From: Paenibacillus graminis
GTDB lineage: Bacteria; Bacillota; Bacilli; Paenibacillales; Paenibacillaceae
Length of the DNA: 64,000 nucleotides
NCBI RefSeq assembly: GCF_000758705.1
Contig: NZ_CP009287.1
Span: 4,774,001-4,838,000, forward strand
Reading direction: 5' to 3'
Of this stretch, positions 52,219 through 60,445 are shown one piece after another. How positions within the stretch are numbered: the stretch's first letter is position 1; every line of letters starts with the position of its first letter. The translations under genes and the position numbers were made by a program. The notes below the pieces were generated by a model. The model ran no database searches, had not been told where the DNA came from, and worked only from the letters and a program-made list of their open reading frames with translations.

Positions 52219-52767
52219 CTATTCCACTCGACTTTTGAAGCTTGGAGACTGTGTGAGGTTAGCAATGTATACAGAGACGTCCGCTACAGGAATTCCGGTC
52301 GTTTCCTGCACAAATTCATGCACCTGGCGCTGAACCTCGGTCGTCAGCAGCGGCAGGGAATGCTCCCCGTCGACAACGGCCCGGATCATAATCTCAAGAC
52401 CTGCCTGGGAGACGCGGATACGCGACTTGAGATCCCGGATGCCTTTGACTTTGCCGGCAGCCTTCAGGCTCAGATTCTCAATCGTTTCCATGGAGATTTG
52501 AATGTCTCCATATTCTGTTCGCTGATCGACCGAAGGCAGGGAAGCTCGGTCACGGCGCAGCGAAATGTAGAAGAAACGGATGCTGAGCAGGAACAGGATA
52601 ACGGCCACAGCAATCGCAGCTATATACGCCTCTGGTCTGTCCAGCGCTTCATAGGAGTCCGGAATGGCACCGCTTAACAGGAGGATGGCAATTACAGATA
52701 ATATTCCGATGCATAAGCTGTAGAGGAACAGCAAAAGCCTGTCCAAAATTTTGGCCACGAGTCTCAT
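52219..52767 (-). CDS. amaP: Alkaline shock response membrane anchor protein AmaP
   Basis: A 182-residue protein with two N-terminal transmembrane segments (about 10-32 and 48-70) and a cytosolic domain (about 85-182; TEYGDIQISMETIENLSLKA, RIRVSQAGLEIMIRAVV). AmaP anchors Asp23 at the membrane in Staphylococcus. ATG 52767 is only 2 bp from AGGAGG, so GTG 52758 may be the real start. It lies between asp23 and DUF2273 genes and after an intervening hairpin. Confidence 0.88.
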   Translation of the reverse strand: MRLVAKILDRLLLFLYSLCIGILSVIAILLLSGAIPDSYEALDRPEAYIAAIAVAVILFLLSIRFFYISLRRDRASLPSVDQRTEYGDIQISMETIENLSLKAAGKVKGIRDLKSRIRVSQAGLEIMIRAVVDGEHSLPLLTTEVQRQVHEFVQETTGIPVADVSVYIANLTQSPSFKSRVE

Positions 52768-52786
52768 AACCTCCTTAAATTAGAGT

Positions 52787-52814
52787 AAACCCTCGACGGT
52801 GCTGTCGGGGGTTT
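52787..52814 (-). terminator. Hairpin between asp23 and amaP
   Basis: AAACCC plus CGAC pair with GTCG plus GGGTTT around GGTGCT with one mismatch. The T-run after it is weak, so it may attenuate or stabilise rather than fully terminate. Confidence 0.5.
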
Positions 52815-52832
52815 ATGGATGAACTGCTCGCT

Positions 52833-53249
52833 TTATTTCACGCGGAGAACCGCATCCGTCTCTTCGGTCTTCTCTACAGTATTGTTGCTGCGGAACTGCA
52901 CATCATGGATATGCACGTTCACTTCAACAACAGTCAAGCCCGTCATCGTTTCGATCGAACGCTTCACGTTGCGCTGAATTTCAGCCGCCACTTCCGGGAG
53001 ACGGTTGCCGTATTCGATGATCACAGACACATCCACCGCTGCCTCGCGTTGTCCAACCTCTACCTTTACGCCTTTGGACAGGTTCTTGCGGCCAAGAAGC
53101 TCAACGATGCCGCCGGCGAATCCGCCGCTCATTCCTGCCACGCCCTTAACTTCCACGGTTGCCAAACCTGCGATAACCTCAATCACCTCTGGAGCGATCT
53201 GGATTTCACCGATTTCCGTACGTTCATATTCTGTCGGCAATGTACTCAT
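52833..53249 (-). CDS. Asp23/Gls24 family envelope stress protein (YqhY-like)
   Basis: A 138-residue cytosolic Asp23/Gls24 protein: YERTEIGEIQIAPEVIEVIA (about 8-27), VEVKGVAGMSGGFAGGIVE, GVKVEVGQREAAVDVSVIIE and VVEVNVHIHDVQF. B. subtilis YqhY, encoded at the same place beside accB-accC, affects acetyl-CoA carboxylase activity, so a link to fatty-acid synthesis is plausible. ATG 53249 follows GAGG at 6 bp; ATG 53270 has no spacing for a site. It is followed by amaP. Confidence 0.92.
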   Translation of the reverse strand: MSTLPTEYERTEIGEIQIAPEVIEVIAGLATVEVKGVAGMSGGFAGGIVELLGRKNLSKGVKVEVGQREAAVDVSVIIEYGNRLPEVAAEIQRNVKRSIETMTGLTVVEVNVHIHDVQFRSNNTVEKTEETDAVLRVK

Positions 53250-53366
53250 TGTGGTCCTCACACCTTTCAAAGAAAAAGTTGTTCAATAATTCAAGCGCAA
53301 AGCACGTCTCTTATTAAACATACTATATCATTTGGCGAACTTTATGACAAACAAAGCAAAGTCGTC

Positions 53367-54710
53367 CTAAATTTCATACTCTTCCAGGAATTTAATGTCA
53401 AAATTGCCATTTAAAAACACCGGATGCTCCAGCAATTTCTGGTGGAATGAAATCGTGGTATGTATGCCTTCCACAGCAAATTCGGAGAGCGCCCGCTTCA
53501 TTTTGGCGATAGCTTCCTGGCGGGTAGGAGCCCATACAATCAGCTTGGCAATCATGGAGTCATAAAAAGGAGAGATCGTGTATCCCGGATATGCCGCGCT
53601 GTCCACCCGCACCCCGAGTCCTCCCGGCGGCAGATAAAAGCCGATTTTGCCCGGTGAAGGCATGAAATTCCGCTCCGGATCTTCCGCATTGATGCGGCAT
53701 TCAATCGACCAGCCATTGATCGTGATGTCTTCCTGGGTAAACGACAACGGATTGCCTTCCGCCACGGAAATCATTTCTTTGATCAGATCAACGCCGGTGA
53801 CCATCTCTGTTACCGGATGCTCGACCTGAATCCGGGTATTCATTTCCATAAAATAAAATTGACCGTCCGGTCCAAGCAAAAATTCAAGCGTCCCTGCGCC
53901 AGAGTAATTCACAGCCTGCGCGGCACGAACGGCAGCTTGGCCCATCGCTTCGCGGATCTCCGGGGTCAGCACGGAGCAGGGTGCTTCTTCAATGAGCTTC
54001 TGGCGGCGGCGCTGCACGGAGCAGTCCCGTTCTCCCAGATGAACCACATTGCCGTGATTGTCAGCAATAATCTGTATCTCCACATGCTTCATGCCGGTCA
54101 GGAATTTCTCCAGGTATACCCCGGCATTGCCGAAGGCTTTTTGCGCCTCCTGCTGCGCAGCGGTAATCTGCTTCACCAGGGATTCCTCATCCTCGGCAAT
54201 GCGGATTCCCTTGCCTCCGCCGCCTGCTGTAGCCTTGACGATTATCGGGTAGCCGATATCTCGGCCCAGCATGACAGCCTCCTCCACATCGCCTACAAGC
54301 CCGTCAGAGCCTGGAATGATCGGGACCCCAGCCAGCTTCATCGTTTCCTTCGCCACAGCCTTGTCGCCCATTCGGGTGATGGCATCCGGCGACGGTCCGA
54401 TAAAGGTAATGTTGCAGGATTCGCAGATCTCCGCGAAATCTGCATTCTCAGCCAGAAATCCGTAGCCGGGATGCACGGCATCGCATTCGGTCAATGTAGC
54501 AACGCTCATAATATTAGTAAAGTTCAGATAGCTGTCCTTGGACGGCATCGGGCCGATGCAATACGCTTCATCAGCCAGCCGGACATGCAGTGAATCCCGG
54601 TCAGGCTCTGAGTATACCGCAACGGTGGATATGCCCAGTTCACGGCAGGCTCTGATAATGCGGACTGCAATTTCGCCGCGGTTGGCAATCAACACTTTTT
54701 GAATGTTCAT
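53367..54710 (-). CDS. accC: Acetyl-CoA carboxylase, biotin carboxylase subunit
   Basis: A 447-residue ATP-grasp enzyme: N-terminal [35 protein letters not shown], glycine-rich [12 protein letters not shown] (about 159-170), catalytic [14 protein letters not shown] (about 288-301) and a C-terminal biotin carboxylase domain. It carboxylates biotin on AccB for malonyl-CoA synthesis. ATG 54710 follows GGGAGG, within a leader of the AAAACTTTGGGAGG type. It lies 61 bp after accB and 117 bp upstream of asp23. Confidence 0.97.
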   Translation of the reverse strand: MNIQKVLIANRGEIAVRIIRACRELGISTVAVYSEPDRDSLHVRLADEAYCIGPMPSKDSYLNFTNIMSVATLTECDAVHPGYGFLAENADFAEICESCNITFIGPSPDAITRMGDKAVAKETMKLAGVPIIPGSDGLVGDVEEAVMLGRDIGYPIIVKATAGGGGKGIRIAEDEESLVKQITAAQQEAQKAFGNAGVYLEKFLTGMKHVEIQIIADNHGNVVHLGERDCSVQRRRQKLIEEAPCSVLTPEIREAMGQAAVRAAQAVNYSGAGTLEFLLGPDGQFYFMEMNTRIQVEHPVTEMVTGVDLIKEMISVAEGNPLSFTQEDITINGWSIECRINAEDPERNFMPSPGKIGFYLPPGGLGVRVDSAAYPGYTISPFYDSMIAKLIVWAPTRQEAIAKMKRALSEFAVEGIHTTISFHQKLLEHPVFLNGNFDIKFLEEYEI

Positions 54711-54771
54711 GCGTTTCCTCCCAAAGTTTTACGAAGCTTGCTAGCTCCTCATCTCATGATTCTCGCGGCTG

Positions 54772-55281
54772 TTATTCCGGTTTCACCAGAAACAGCGGCT
54801 GGCCGTACTCCACCAGCTGGCCATTCTCTGCAAGTACGGAGACGATTTCGCCTCTCACTTCCGCTTCCAGCTCATTCATCAGCTTCATCGCTTCAATGAT
54901 GCAGACTGTTGATTTTTCGCTGACCCGGTCCCCTACATTGACAAAGGAAGGGGTTTCCGGAGAAGCGGCACTATAGAAGGTCCCAACCATGGGAGAAACA
55001 ATTTTATGCAATGCGCCTTCATTGGACGCCGGCTGCTGCGAGGCTGCCGGAATTTCGGTAACAACCACCGGTGCAGCATGCTGCTGCGGGGTTTGCGGCT
55101 GCGGGGCTGGCGTAAAGGGATAGGCATAAGGAGTCGCCTGAATTGCCATACCGTCAGCCTCGGCGCGATCCGGTTTGCGGATAGCCAGCTTCATTCCTTC
55201 GCTTTCAATCTCCAGTTCATGTACGGAGGAGGTTTGGTCCAGCAATTTAATCAATTCCTTAATCTCGCTTAACTTGAACAT
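54772..55281 (-). CDS. accB: Acetyl-CoA carboxylase, biotin carboxyl carrier protein
   Basis: A 169-residue BCCP. The N-terminal dimerisation part (FKLSEIKELIKLLDQTSSVH) is followed by an Ala/Pro/Gln linker (about 45-85) and the biotinyl domain, with biotinylated Lys in EAMKLMNELEAE (about 133). ATG 55281 follows GAAGGAGTG. It lies after the spoIIIA operon, separated by a hairpin at 55401-55428, and precedes accC. Confidence 0.97.
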   Translation of the reverse strand: MFKLSEIKELIKLLDQTSSVHELEIESEGMKLAIRKPDRAEADGMAIQATPYAYPFTPAPQPQTPQQHAAPVVVTEIPAASQQPASNEGALHKIVSPMVGTFYSAASPETPSFVNVGDRVSEKSTVCIIEAMKLMNELEAEVRGEIVSVLAENGQLVEYGQPLFLVKPE

Positions 55282-55400
55282 TTAATAGTTCACTCCTTCA
55301 GCTTTCTCTCGAAGCCACAAGCAAAAAAGGCTTCTCCGTTCTTCTCAGGAAGCGTATTCCAAGATAACTTTATGTATTATATCATAAACGCTAGAAATGG

Positions 55401-55428
55401 AAAGAGCCCGGGACAACCCGAGCTCTTT
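55401..55428 (-). terminator. Hairpin between spoIIIAH and accB
   Basis: AAAGAGC plus CGGG pair with CCCG plus GCTCTTT around ACAA, with one mismatch. The following minus-strand sequence is moderately T-rich. It probably ends the spoIIIA transcript. Confidence 0.75.
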
Positions 55429-55463
55429 CGTCATTTTCTGCTATTTTTCTCTTATCGCAGATA

Positions 55464-56387
55464 TTACTGCTCGGAAACATATTGAACTCTGATCTTATCC
55501 TGAGTCACGCTGAGTTCCTTCATGACGAGGTCCACAATGCCAACCGCCTGCTTCACATCCAGCTTGTCGCTGAGGACAACAACGGTATAGTTTTCGCCGG
55601 CTTCCTCTTTCACAATCGCTTCACCGTACTTTTGCTGCAGCTGTTCTTCGATGCCTGTGATTTTCGATTCCTTCTCCTCCAGCTTGCTCAGCTGCTCTTT
55701 GGCTACTGCATTCTCGGCAGGAGTCTTATCCATATCATTGATTAATGCGAGCAGATCGTTCTGGTCTTTCAGGTTCTTCTGCTCACGTTCATAAAGATAG
55801 TTGGTGAACAGGCTGCTGGCCGATACACTCTGTGACGCGACTTCATCCAGAATGGCAGCATCGTCTTTGGCCGGAGTTTTCTCTGTGATGGCTGCTGCAG
55901 TGTCTTTGTCTGCCTTCGTGTCGTCTTTGGCCGCTTTGGACGCATCAGCAGTTTGGTCTGCATCGCTGCCGGTTTCTGCTGTAACCTTATTGGCTGCGGC
56001 ATCGCCGGTACCAGCGGCGGAGCTGTCTTCGCTTGTACCTGCAGCGGCAGTCTTGTCTTCTGTTTCCGCTTTTTTATCGTCCGTTCCTGCCTTGCCCTTG
56101 TCGCTGTCTGCTGTAACGGCAGCTGCACTGCTGTCCTCATTCACAGCGGCTTTGCCGGAGTCCGCAGCAATGTCTTGTGTAGAGACTTCGTTAATGACAA
56201 GTCCGCTGTCCAGAGCGGGGGATTGTGCCCCGTCAGCTCCGCTTTTTATATTGTCCACCTGAACACTGCCCGCTGTTTCCTTAGGAATAGACGCTCCCGA
56301 GTCTTCAGTAAATAAATAGTAAGCGGAAAGGACCACCATCAAGCTGAGCATGGAAACCAACCAAATCGTTTGTCTTTTGCCCTTCAT
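55464..56387 (-). CDS. spoIIIAH: Stage III sporulation protein AH (extended linker)
   Basis: A 307-residue protein: one N-terminal transmembrane helix (about 8-27), then an intermembrane region that in the forespore-facing complex binds SpoIIQ. The YscJ-like C-terminal domain spans about 190-305 (LFTNYLYEREQKNLKDQNDL; QLQQKYGEAIVKEEAGENYT; DKLDVKQAVGIVDLVMKEL). Between helix and domain lies about 130 residues of Ala/Asp/Lys/Thr/Glu low complexity. The B. subtilis protein is about 218 residues, so the extra length is essentially this linker. ATG 56387 follows AGGAGG. Last gene of the spoIIIA operon. Confidence 0.93.
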   Translation of the reverse strand: MKGKRQTIWLVSMLSLMVVLSAYYLFTEDSGASIPKETAGSVQVDNIKSGADGAQSPALDSGLVINEVSTQDIAADSGKAAVNEDSSAAAVTADSDKGKAGTDDKKAETEDKTAAAGTSEDSSAAGTGDAAANKVTAETGSDADQTADASKAAKDDTKADKDTAAAITEKTPAKDDAAILDEVASQSVSASSLFTNYLYEREQKNLKDQNDLLALINDMDKTPAENAVAKEQLSKLEEKESKITGIEEQLQQKYGEAIVKEEAGENYTVVVLSDKLDVKQAVGIVDLVMKELSVTQDKIRVQYVSEQ

Positions 56388-56446
56388 TTTTAATTCCTCC
56401 TAAAGTTTTATTACATACCCTTCTTAAAAAAAAGAATCTGAGTCTG

Positions 56447-57091
56447 CTATTCCTGCTTGCGCGGAACCACGGAAATGCGGTAACCCGGCACGTTCAAGCC
56501 TTTTTCGATCGCTTCTTCAATGAGCCCCCGGACGATTTTGTTCTCCGCCCCTTTGGCGACAACCAGCACCCCGCGCACCTGCGGTTTGATCCGCTTGGTT
56601 ATGATCGGGGTTTCATCGCCCGACTGGCTGTAGGTAACGATTTCGCCATCCCTTGTGTACTGTGTGGTATGACGCTTGCCGCCGCTGGCATCGGTTTCTT
56701 CGCTCTGCTGCTGGGAGTCGTTCATATTGCGCTGCACAACGATTTCCTCTGTAGAATCCACTGTGACCATGATATCCACCGTGCCGACACCGACGATTTT
56801 CTCCAGAATCTCTTTGGTCCGGTCTTCCAGTGCCTGCTCAATGCCGTCAAAAGAATTCGGGGCAGCCTCATTTCCCTGCTGCAGGGCTGCCTGCGAGCTT
56901 TCCGCCTGAGGCGGCTCACGCCCCGTATTCTCGCTGTCCAGCTTCTTCACATTCACAAAGGAGTTGAACAGCATGATCGCTGCGCCGAGCAGCCCGAGTA
57001 TGATCAGCCAGCGGAAGGTATGACTCCGCTTCGGGCTGCCCGAACCTCCGCCCCCGGCCCATTGCTCCAGCTTTTTCAGCCAGTTGCCCAT
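56447..57091 (-). CDS. spoIIIAG: Stage III sporulation protein AG
   Basis: A 214-residue protein with a short cytosolic N-terminus, one transmembrane helix (about 27-46, FRWLIILGLLGAAIMLFNSF) and an extracytoplasmic ring-building domain (EKIVGVGTVDIMVTVDSTEE; KRIKPQVRGVLVVAKGAENK; IEKGLNVPGYRISVVPR). SpoIIIAG forms the large oligomeric ring of the mother cell-forespore channel. ATG 57091 follows GGGAGG. Between AF and AH as in the standard operon. Confidence 0.95.
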   Translation of the reverse strand: MGNWLKKLEQWAGGGGSGSPKRSHTFRWLIILGLLGAAIMLFNSFVNVKKLDSENTGREPPQAESSQAALQQGNEAAPNSFDGIEQALEDRTKEILEKIVGVGTVDIMVTVDSTEEIVVQRNMNDSQQQSEETDASGGKRHTTQYTRDGEIVTYSQSGDETPIITKRIKPQVRGVLVVAKGAENKIVRGLIEEAIEKGLNVPGYRISVVPRKQE

Positions 57092-57132
57092 CTCTTATCC
57101 CTCCCGCTGTTTTGAATTCCACTTCTGGATTT

Positions 57133-57930
57133 CTATAATTTCTCTGCTCCGGCACCGCTAGTCTGTACCTGAATGACCTCCCGGCTCAGATTCCAGTTCT
57201 GCTCCAGCAGCCTGATGACCGATTCCACAACCTCTTTATCTGCCCCTTTTCCCGCATCGGACCTGCTGCCATCGGGTGTTCCGGGCGCAGCTGCCGCAGT
57301 TCCGGCTGCCGCAGCCTCTTCCTGGCCGGTACCCAGGCTAACCTGCACCGGTTCCACAGGTGTAATTACAATCGGCTCCGAAGCCGTGCCGGCGGCTGTC
57401 CCCGCCGCCGGGTTGGCTCCGCTGCCTGCTCCTGCAGCCGGGGCAGCCGCCGGGAGGGCAACCGTCACCGAGGAAATCACAGGCACTGCCCCGTCCCCAG
57501 GACTCCCGGAGGCACTGCCCATGCCCAGCTTCACGGTAACCTTGGCTCCCTGCAGACCGGTGCTGCCGGCGATCTGGTCACGCATCTGTCCGGCCACCTC
57601 CCCGGCAGCGAGCTTCAGGCTCTGCTCCTGTGCCCCTGCGGCCAACATCCGGCCGTCTGCCAGAATCTTCTCCAGAGAGCCGGCCCCTTTTCCTGCTCCT
57701 GTGAGTACACTGCCATCCTGCTCCTGCTGATCCATGGCCAGGCTAAGCGCCCCGGTCGCATCACCCTTCAGCATGGACACGATCGGACTCAGCATGGTCA
57801 GCAGGACCAACAGGCTGAGCACCAGCCTGGCATACCGCTCCATGGATTTGCTCGGCAGGAGCATTTCCACAAAAGCGGCGAGCAGCACCACCAGAATGAG
57901 CTCCCGCAGCCAATCCCCCAACCAGGTCAT
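57133..57930 (-). CDS. spoIIIAF: Stage III sporulation protein AF (extended)
   Basis: A 265-residue protein with two N-terminal transmembrane helices (about 5-25 and 33-50, LREL-ILVVLLAAFVEMLLP; YARLVLSLLVLLTMLSPIV) and a ring-like C-terminal domain (SLKLAAGEVAGQMRDQIAGS ... ESVIRLLEQNWNLSREVIQV). A long Ala/Pro/Gly-rich insertion at about 145-225 makes it longer than the B. subtilis protein of about 206 residues. ATG 57930 is preceded by ACAAAACTTTTAGGAGG, the recurrent leader motif. Part of the SpoIIIA feeding-tube complex. Confidence 0.92.
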   Translation of the reverse strand: MTWLGDWLRELILVVLLAAFVEMLLPSKSMERYARLVLSLLVLLTMLSPIVSMLKGDATGALSLAMDQQEQDGSVLTGAGKGAGSLEKILADGRMLAAGAQEQSLKLAAGEVAGQMRDQIAGSTGLQGAKVTVKLGMGSASGSPGDGAVPVISSVTVALPAAAPAAGAGSGANPAAGTAAGTASEPIVITPVEPVQVSLGTGQEEAAAAGTAAAAPGTPDGSRSDAGKGADKEVVESVIRLLEQNWNLSREVIQVQTSGAGAEKL

Positions 57931-58010
57931 CGCTTACCTCCTAAAAGTTTTGTGAGACATGCTGCTCTGAGTTCACTTCAGGCAAAGCCTGCTTTGGAAG
58001 CATAGGCGCC

Positions 58011-59261
58011 TTACCTCATCATGACGGTGACGTTTCCGGCGGTCAGCATAATTGTGACAGCCAGAAAGAACATCAGCGATACGGCGGCCAGAGCCGCGAA
58101 TACGTAGATCATGCTTTTACCGACCGTCTGCAGGCAGACTACAATCGGTGTCTCGCCCAAGGGCTGCATTACGGCGGCAGCCACGTTGTAGATCAGGGCA
58201 AGGACGAGTATTTTAATCGCCGGAAATGCGCAGAGGAACAAGATGATAATGACACCCGATAACCCGATGGCGTTCTTCACCAGGAGCGATGCAGAAATCA
58301 CCGTATCCGTGGCATCCGCGAACATTTTCCCGATCACCGGCACGAAATTCCCTGTAATGTATTTCGCGGCGCGGAGGGTCACTCCGTCCGTCACAGAGCT
58401 GGTTATTCCCCTGACAGAGATCACGCCAAGAAACACAGTCAGCAGCACGCCCAGCAGTCCGGCACCCACATTCCGCAGCAGGTTTGCCAGTTGGGTCAGC
58501 TTGTATTTGTCCGACATGGCGCTCACCAGATGCAGCACCGCCGAGAAGAAAAACAACGGGAAAACGACCGTATGAATGATCGTGCTCACCGTATGGATCA
58601 TGAACACGATCAGCGGATGGGTGACGGAGACCGTCACAATGTTTCCCATTGAAGCCAGCAATGCGAACAGCAGAGGAATCATGGCCATCATGAAGTCGGT
58701 CATGCGGTCGATGGCATCCTTCGCATAGCCGATGGCTACATTGAAACTATTGACGGCAATAACCAGTACAACCATGTAACAGAGCATATAGGCGATTTTA
58801 CTGACGGATTTCCGTTCAAAAGCGGTCTGCAGCGTCTCCAGAATCATGCTGAGCACACTGATCATCACAATCGTAACCAGCAGCTTGCCGTTGAACATCA
58901 CCTCATGCCACATAAAAGAAGTGAGTCCGGACAACACGCTTTTGAAGCTTAGGCCATTCTCGCCCGGCAGCAGCATATCCATCAGCGACGGAGTCTTGCC
59001 TTCGGGGAAAAATCCGCCATAGTCTTTCATCAGCTTATTCCAGTACGATTCCACTTCGCCTGTAGGCAGGTCCTGCACCTGCCCCTTCACCCAATGGTCT
59101 ACCGCGGAAGAGGAGCCTCCCTGGGGAGTAGACTGCGGTGGCGGAGAGGGGACTGCTCCGGCTGCGAAGGCGGTGCCTGAACACCACAGCAGCAGCAGGC
59201 AGGGCAGGAGCAGCAGAATGATTTTTAATTTTGGTGGCCGGAACACACTTCTTGCCCGCAT
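58011..59261 (-). CDS. spoIIIAE: Stage III sporulation protein AE
   Basis: A 416-residue polytopic membrane protein with an N-terminal signal segment (LKIILLLLPCLLLLWCSGT), an extracytoplasmic stretch (about 40-125) and about seven to eight transmembrane helices, with conserved GNIVTVSVTHPLIVFMIH and GVISVRGITSSVTDGVTLRA. It is the largest membrane subunit of the SpoIIIA channel. ATG 59261 follows a G-rich site (GGGGGGGAAGG). It is 80 bp upstream of spoIIIAF and 49 bp after AD. Confidence 0.95.
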   Translation of the reverse strand: MRARSVFRPPKLKIILLLLPCLLLLWCSGTAFAAGAVPSPPPQSTPQGGSSSAVDHWVKGQVQDLPTGEVESYWNKLMKDYGGFFPEGKTPSLMDMLLPGENGLSFKSVLSGLTSFMWHEVMFNGKLLVTIVMISVLSMILETLQTAFERKSVSKIAYMLCYMVVLVIAVNSFNVAIGYAKDAIDRMTDFMMAMIPLLFALLASMGNIVTVSVTHPLIVFMIHTVSTIIHTVVFPLFFFSAVLHLVSAMSDKYKLTQLANLLRNVGAGLLGVLLTVFLGVISVRGITSSVTDGVTLRAAKYITGNFVPVIGKMFADATDTVISASLLVKNAIGLSGVIIILFLCAFPAIKILVLALIYNVAAAVMQPLGETPIVVCLQTVGKSMIYVFAALAAVSLMFFLAVTIMLTAGNVTVMMR

Positions 59262-59310
59262 ACCCTTCCCCCCCGCCCGCTTTTAACATCGCCTCATGCC
59301 CCTATGCTTG

Positions 59311-59700
59311 TCAGGTTGGCAATAGCTTCATCACCGTCTCGATAATAATGCTGATAATCGGCACGGCCAGCACCATGATCAGCACCTTGCCGGCCAGTTC
59401 AATCTTGGAGGCAATCGATTCCTGTCCGGCATCGCGCACGATCTGCGCCCCGAACTCTGCGATATAGGAAATTCCGATAATTTTGAACACCGTTTTGATA
59501 TAGATCATTTCCATGCCCGAGGACTCGGCCACCCGCTCCAGCGTCCCCAGAATCGTTCCGATCTTGCCGATCAGGAACAGGAAGATCAGAATGCCTGCGG
59601 CCGTGGTCAGCAGGAAGGCGAACATCGGCTTTTGTTCCTTCAGTACGAGTATCAGGACCGTCGACAAGAGCCCAATTCCTACCACTTGAATGATTTCCAT
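59311..59700 (-). CDS. spoIIIAD: Stage III sporulation protein AD
   Basis: A 129-residue membrane protein with about four hydrophobic helices (IIQVVGIGLLSTVLILVL; FAFLLTTAAGILIFLFLIG; TVFKIIGISYIAEFGAQIV; VLIMVLAVPIISIIIETVM). AC and AD are paired small membrane subunits of the SpoIIIA channel. ATG 59700 has only a weak AAGG site and lies 9 bp after spoIIIAC, so translational coupling is likely. Confidence 0.94.
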   Translation of the reverse strand: MEIIQVVGIGLLSTVLILVLKEQKPMFAFLLTTAAGILIFLFLIGKIGTILGTLERVAESSGMEMIYIKTVFKIIGISYIAEFGAQIVRDAGQESIASKIELAGKVLIMVLAVPIISIIIETVMKLLPT

Positions 59701-59709
59701 AACCTTGGC

Positions 59710-59913
59710 CTATTGAAAAAGAAAAATCGTTTTGATTTCCTGGAGCAGGCCGTCCAGCATGCGGATGACCATAAACAGCACGATGATAAAGCCGACAATC
59801 GTTACCCAGTGGGCGATGTCTTCCTTGCCCATCTGCTTAAGCACCGTGTGGATCATGGCGATAATAATGCCGATGCCGGCAATCTGGAAGATCGCGTTGA
59901 CTTCAATATTCAT
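59710..59913 (-). CDS. spoIIIAC: Stage III sporulation protein AC
   Basis: A 67-residue protein with two transmembrane helices (AIFQIAGIGIIIAMIHTVL; VTIVGFIIVLFMVIRMLDGL). ATG 59913 is chosen for GAGGTG 6 bp upstream; ATG 59922 overlaps that site. Length equals the family norm. Between spoIIIAB and AD. Confidence 0.94.
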   Translation of the reverse strand: MNIEVNAIFQIAGIGIIIAMIHTVLKQMGKEDIAHWVTIVGFIIVLFMVIRMLDGLLQEIKTIFLFQ

Positions 59914-59926
59914 TCCTGGCACCTCG

Positions 59927-60445
59927 CTAAAAGATCAATATGACGATCAATGCTCCAAGCAGCAGACCCAGGCTTTTGCTCATTTTTTCATATTTGCCCT
60001 GATCTTCTCTGGCCACTGTCTCCTCCTGCTTCAACTGCTGCAAAGCCAGCGCGATGTGAGTGCTCTGATTCGAACGGTCGCTGGTACCCAGCGTGCAGCT
60101 TAGCTGCCGGAGTATTTCCTTCTCCGCCCCTTTCAGGGAAGCCGCCTTCCAGTGCTCCTCCATGGCCTTCGAAATGGCATCTTCGGCGCTGCGGTCCAGC
60201 GGCGGGCTCATCTCCTCGGCCGCTGTGGTGAAAAATGCCTTCAGCGGCTCCTTCGACTGCATCCCGATCCGGCGCAGCGCTTCCGGCAGCGGGGTGTAGC
60301 CATACTGGATCTCCGTCTCCAGCCGCTGCAGGGCTGCGATCAGGCCTCTGATGTGCCTGGGCCTGTCAGCATACTGGGCGGCCCGCTTGAACCCGGCCAG
60401 CGCGCCTGCCAGGACGATCAGCACCGCTCCGAAGAGCTTAAGCAT
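59927..60445 (-). CDS. spoIIIAB: Stage III sporulation protein AB
   Basis: A 172-residue protein with an N-terminal membrane segment (LKLFGAVLIVLAGALAGF), a helical cytosolic domain (RLETEIQYGYTPLPEALRRI; LSCTLGTSDRSNQSTHIALA) and a C-terminal hydrophobic segment (SLGLLLGALIVILIF). Its fold resembles type II secretion F proteins. ATG 60445 overlaps the spoIIIAA end by 8 bp; upstream ATG 60532 lies deep within AA. Confidence 0.94.
   Translation of the reverse strand: MLKLFGAVLIVLAGALAGFKRAAQYADRPRHIRGLIAALQRLETEIQYGYTPLPEALRRIGMQSKEPLKAFFTTAAEEMSPPLDRSAEDAISKAMEEHWKAASLKGAEKEILRQLSCTLGTSDRSNQSTHIALALQQLKQEETVAREDQGKYEKMSKSLGLLLGALIVILIF

Noticed and set aside
51664..52677. 337-codon plus-strand ORF through the amaP and DUF2273 region
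   Set aside because: Antisense to two genes with strong family context and crosses their terminator.
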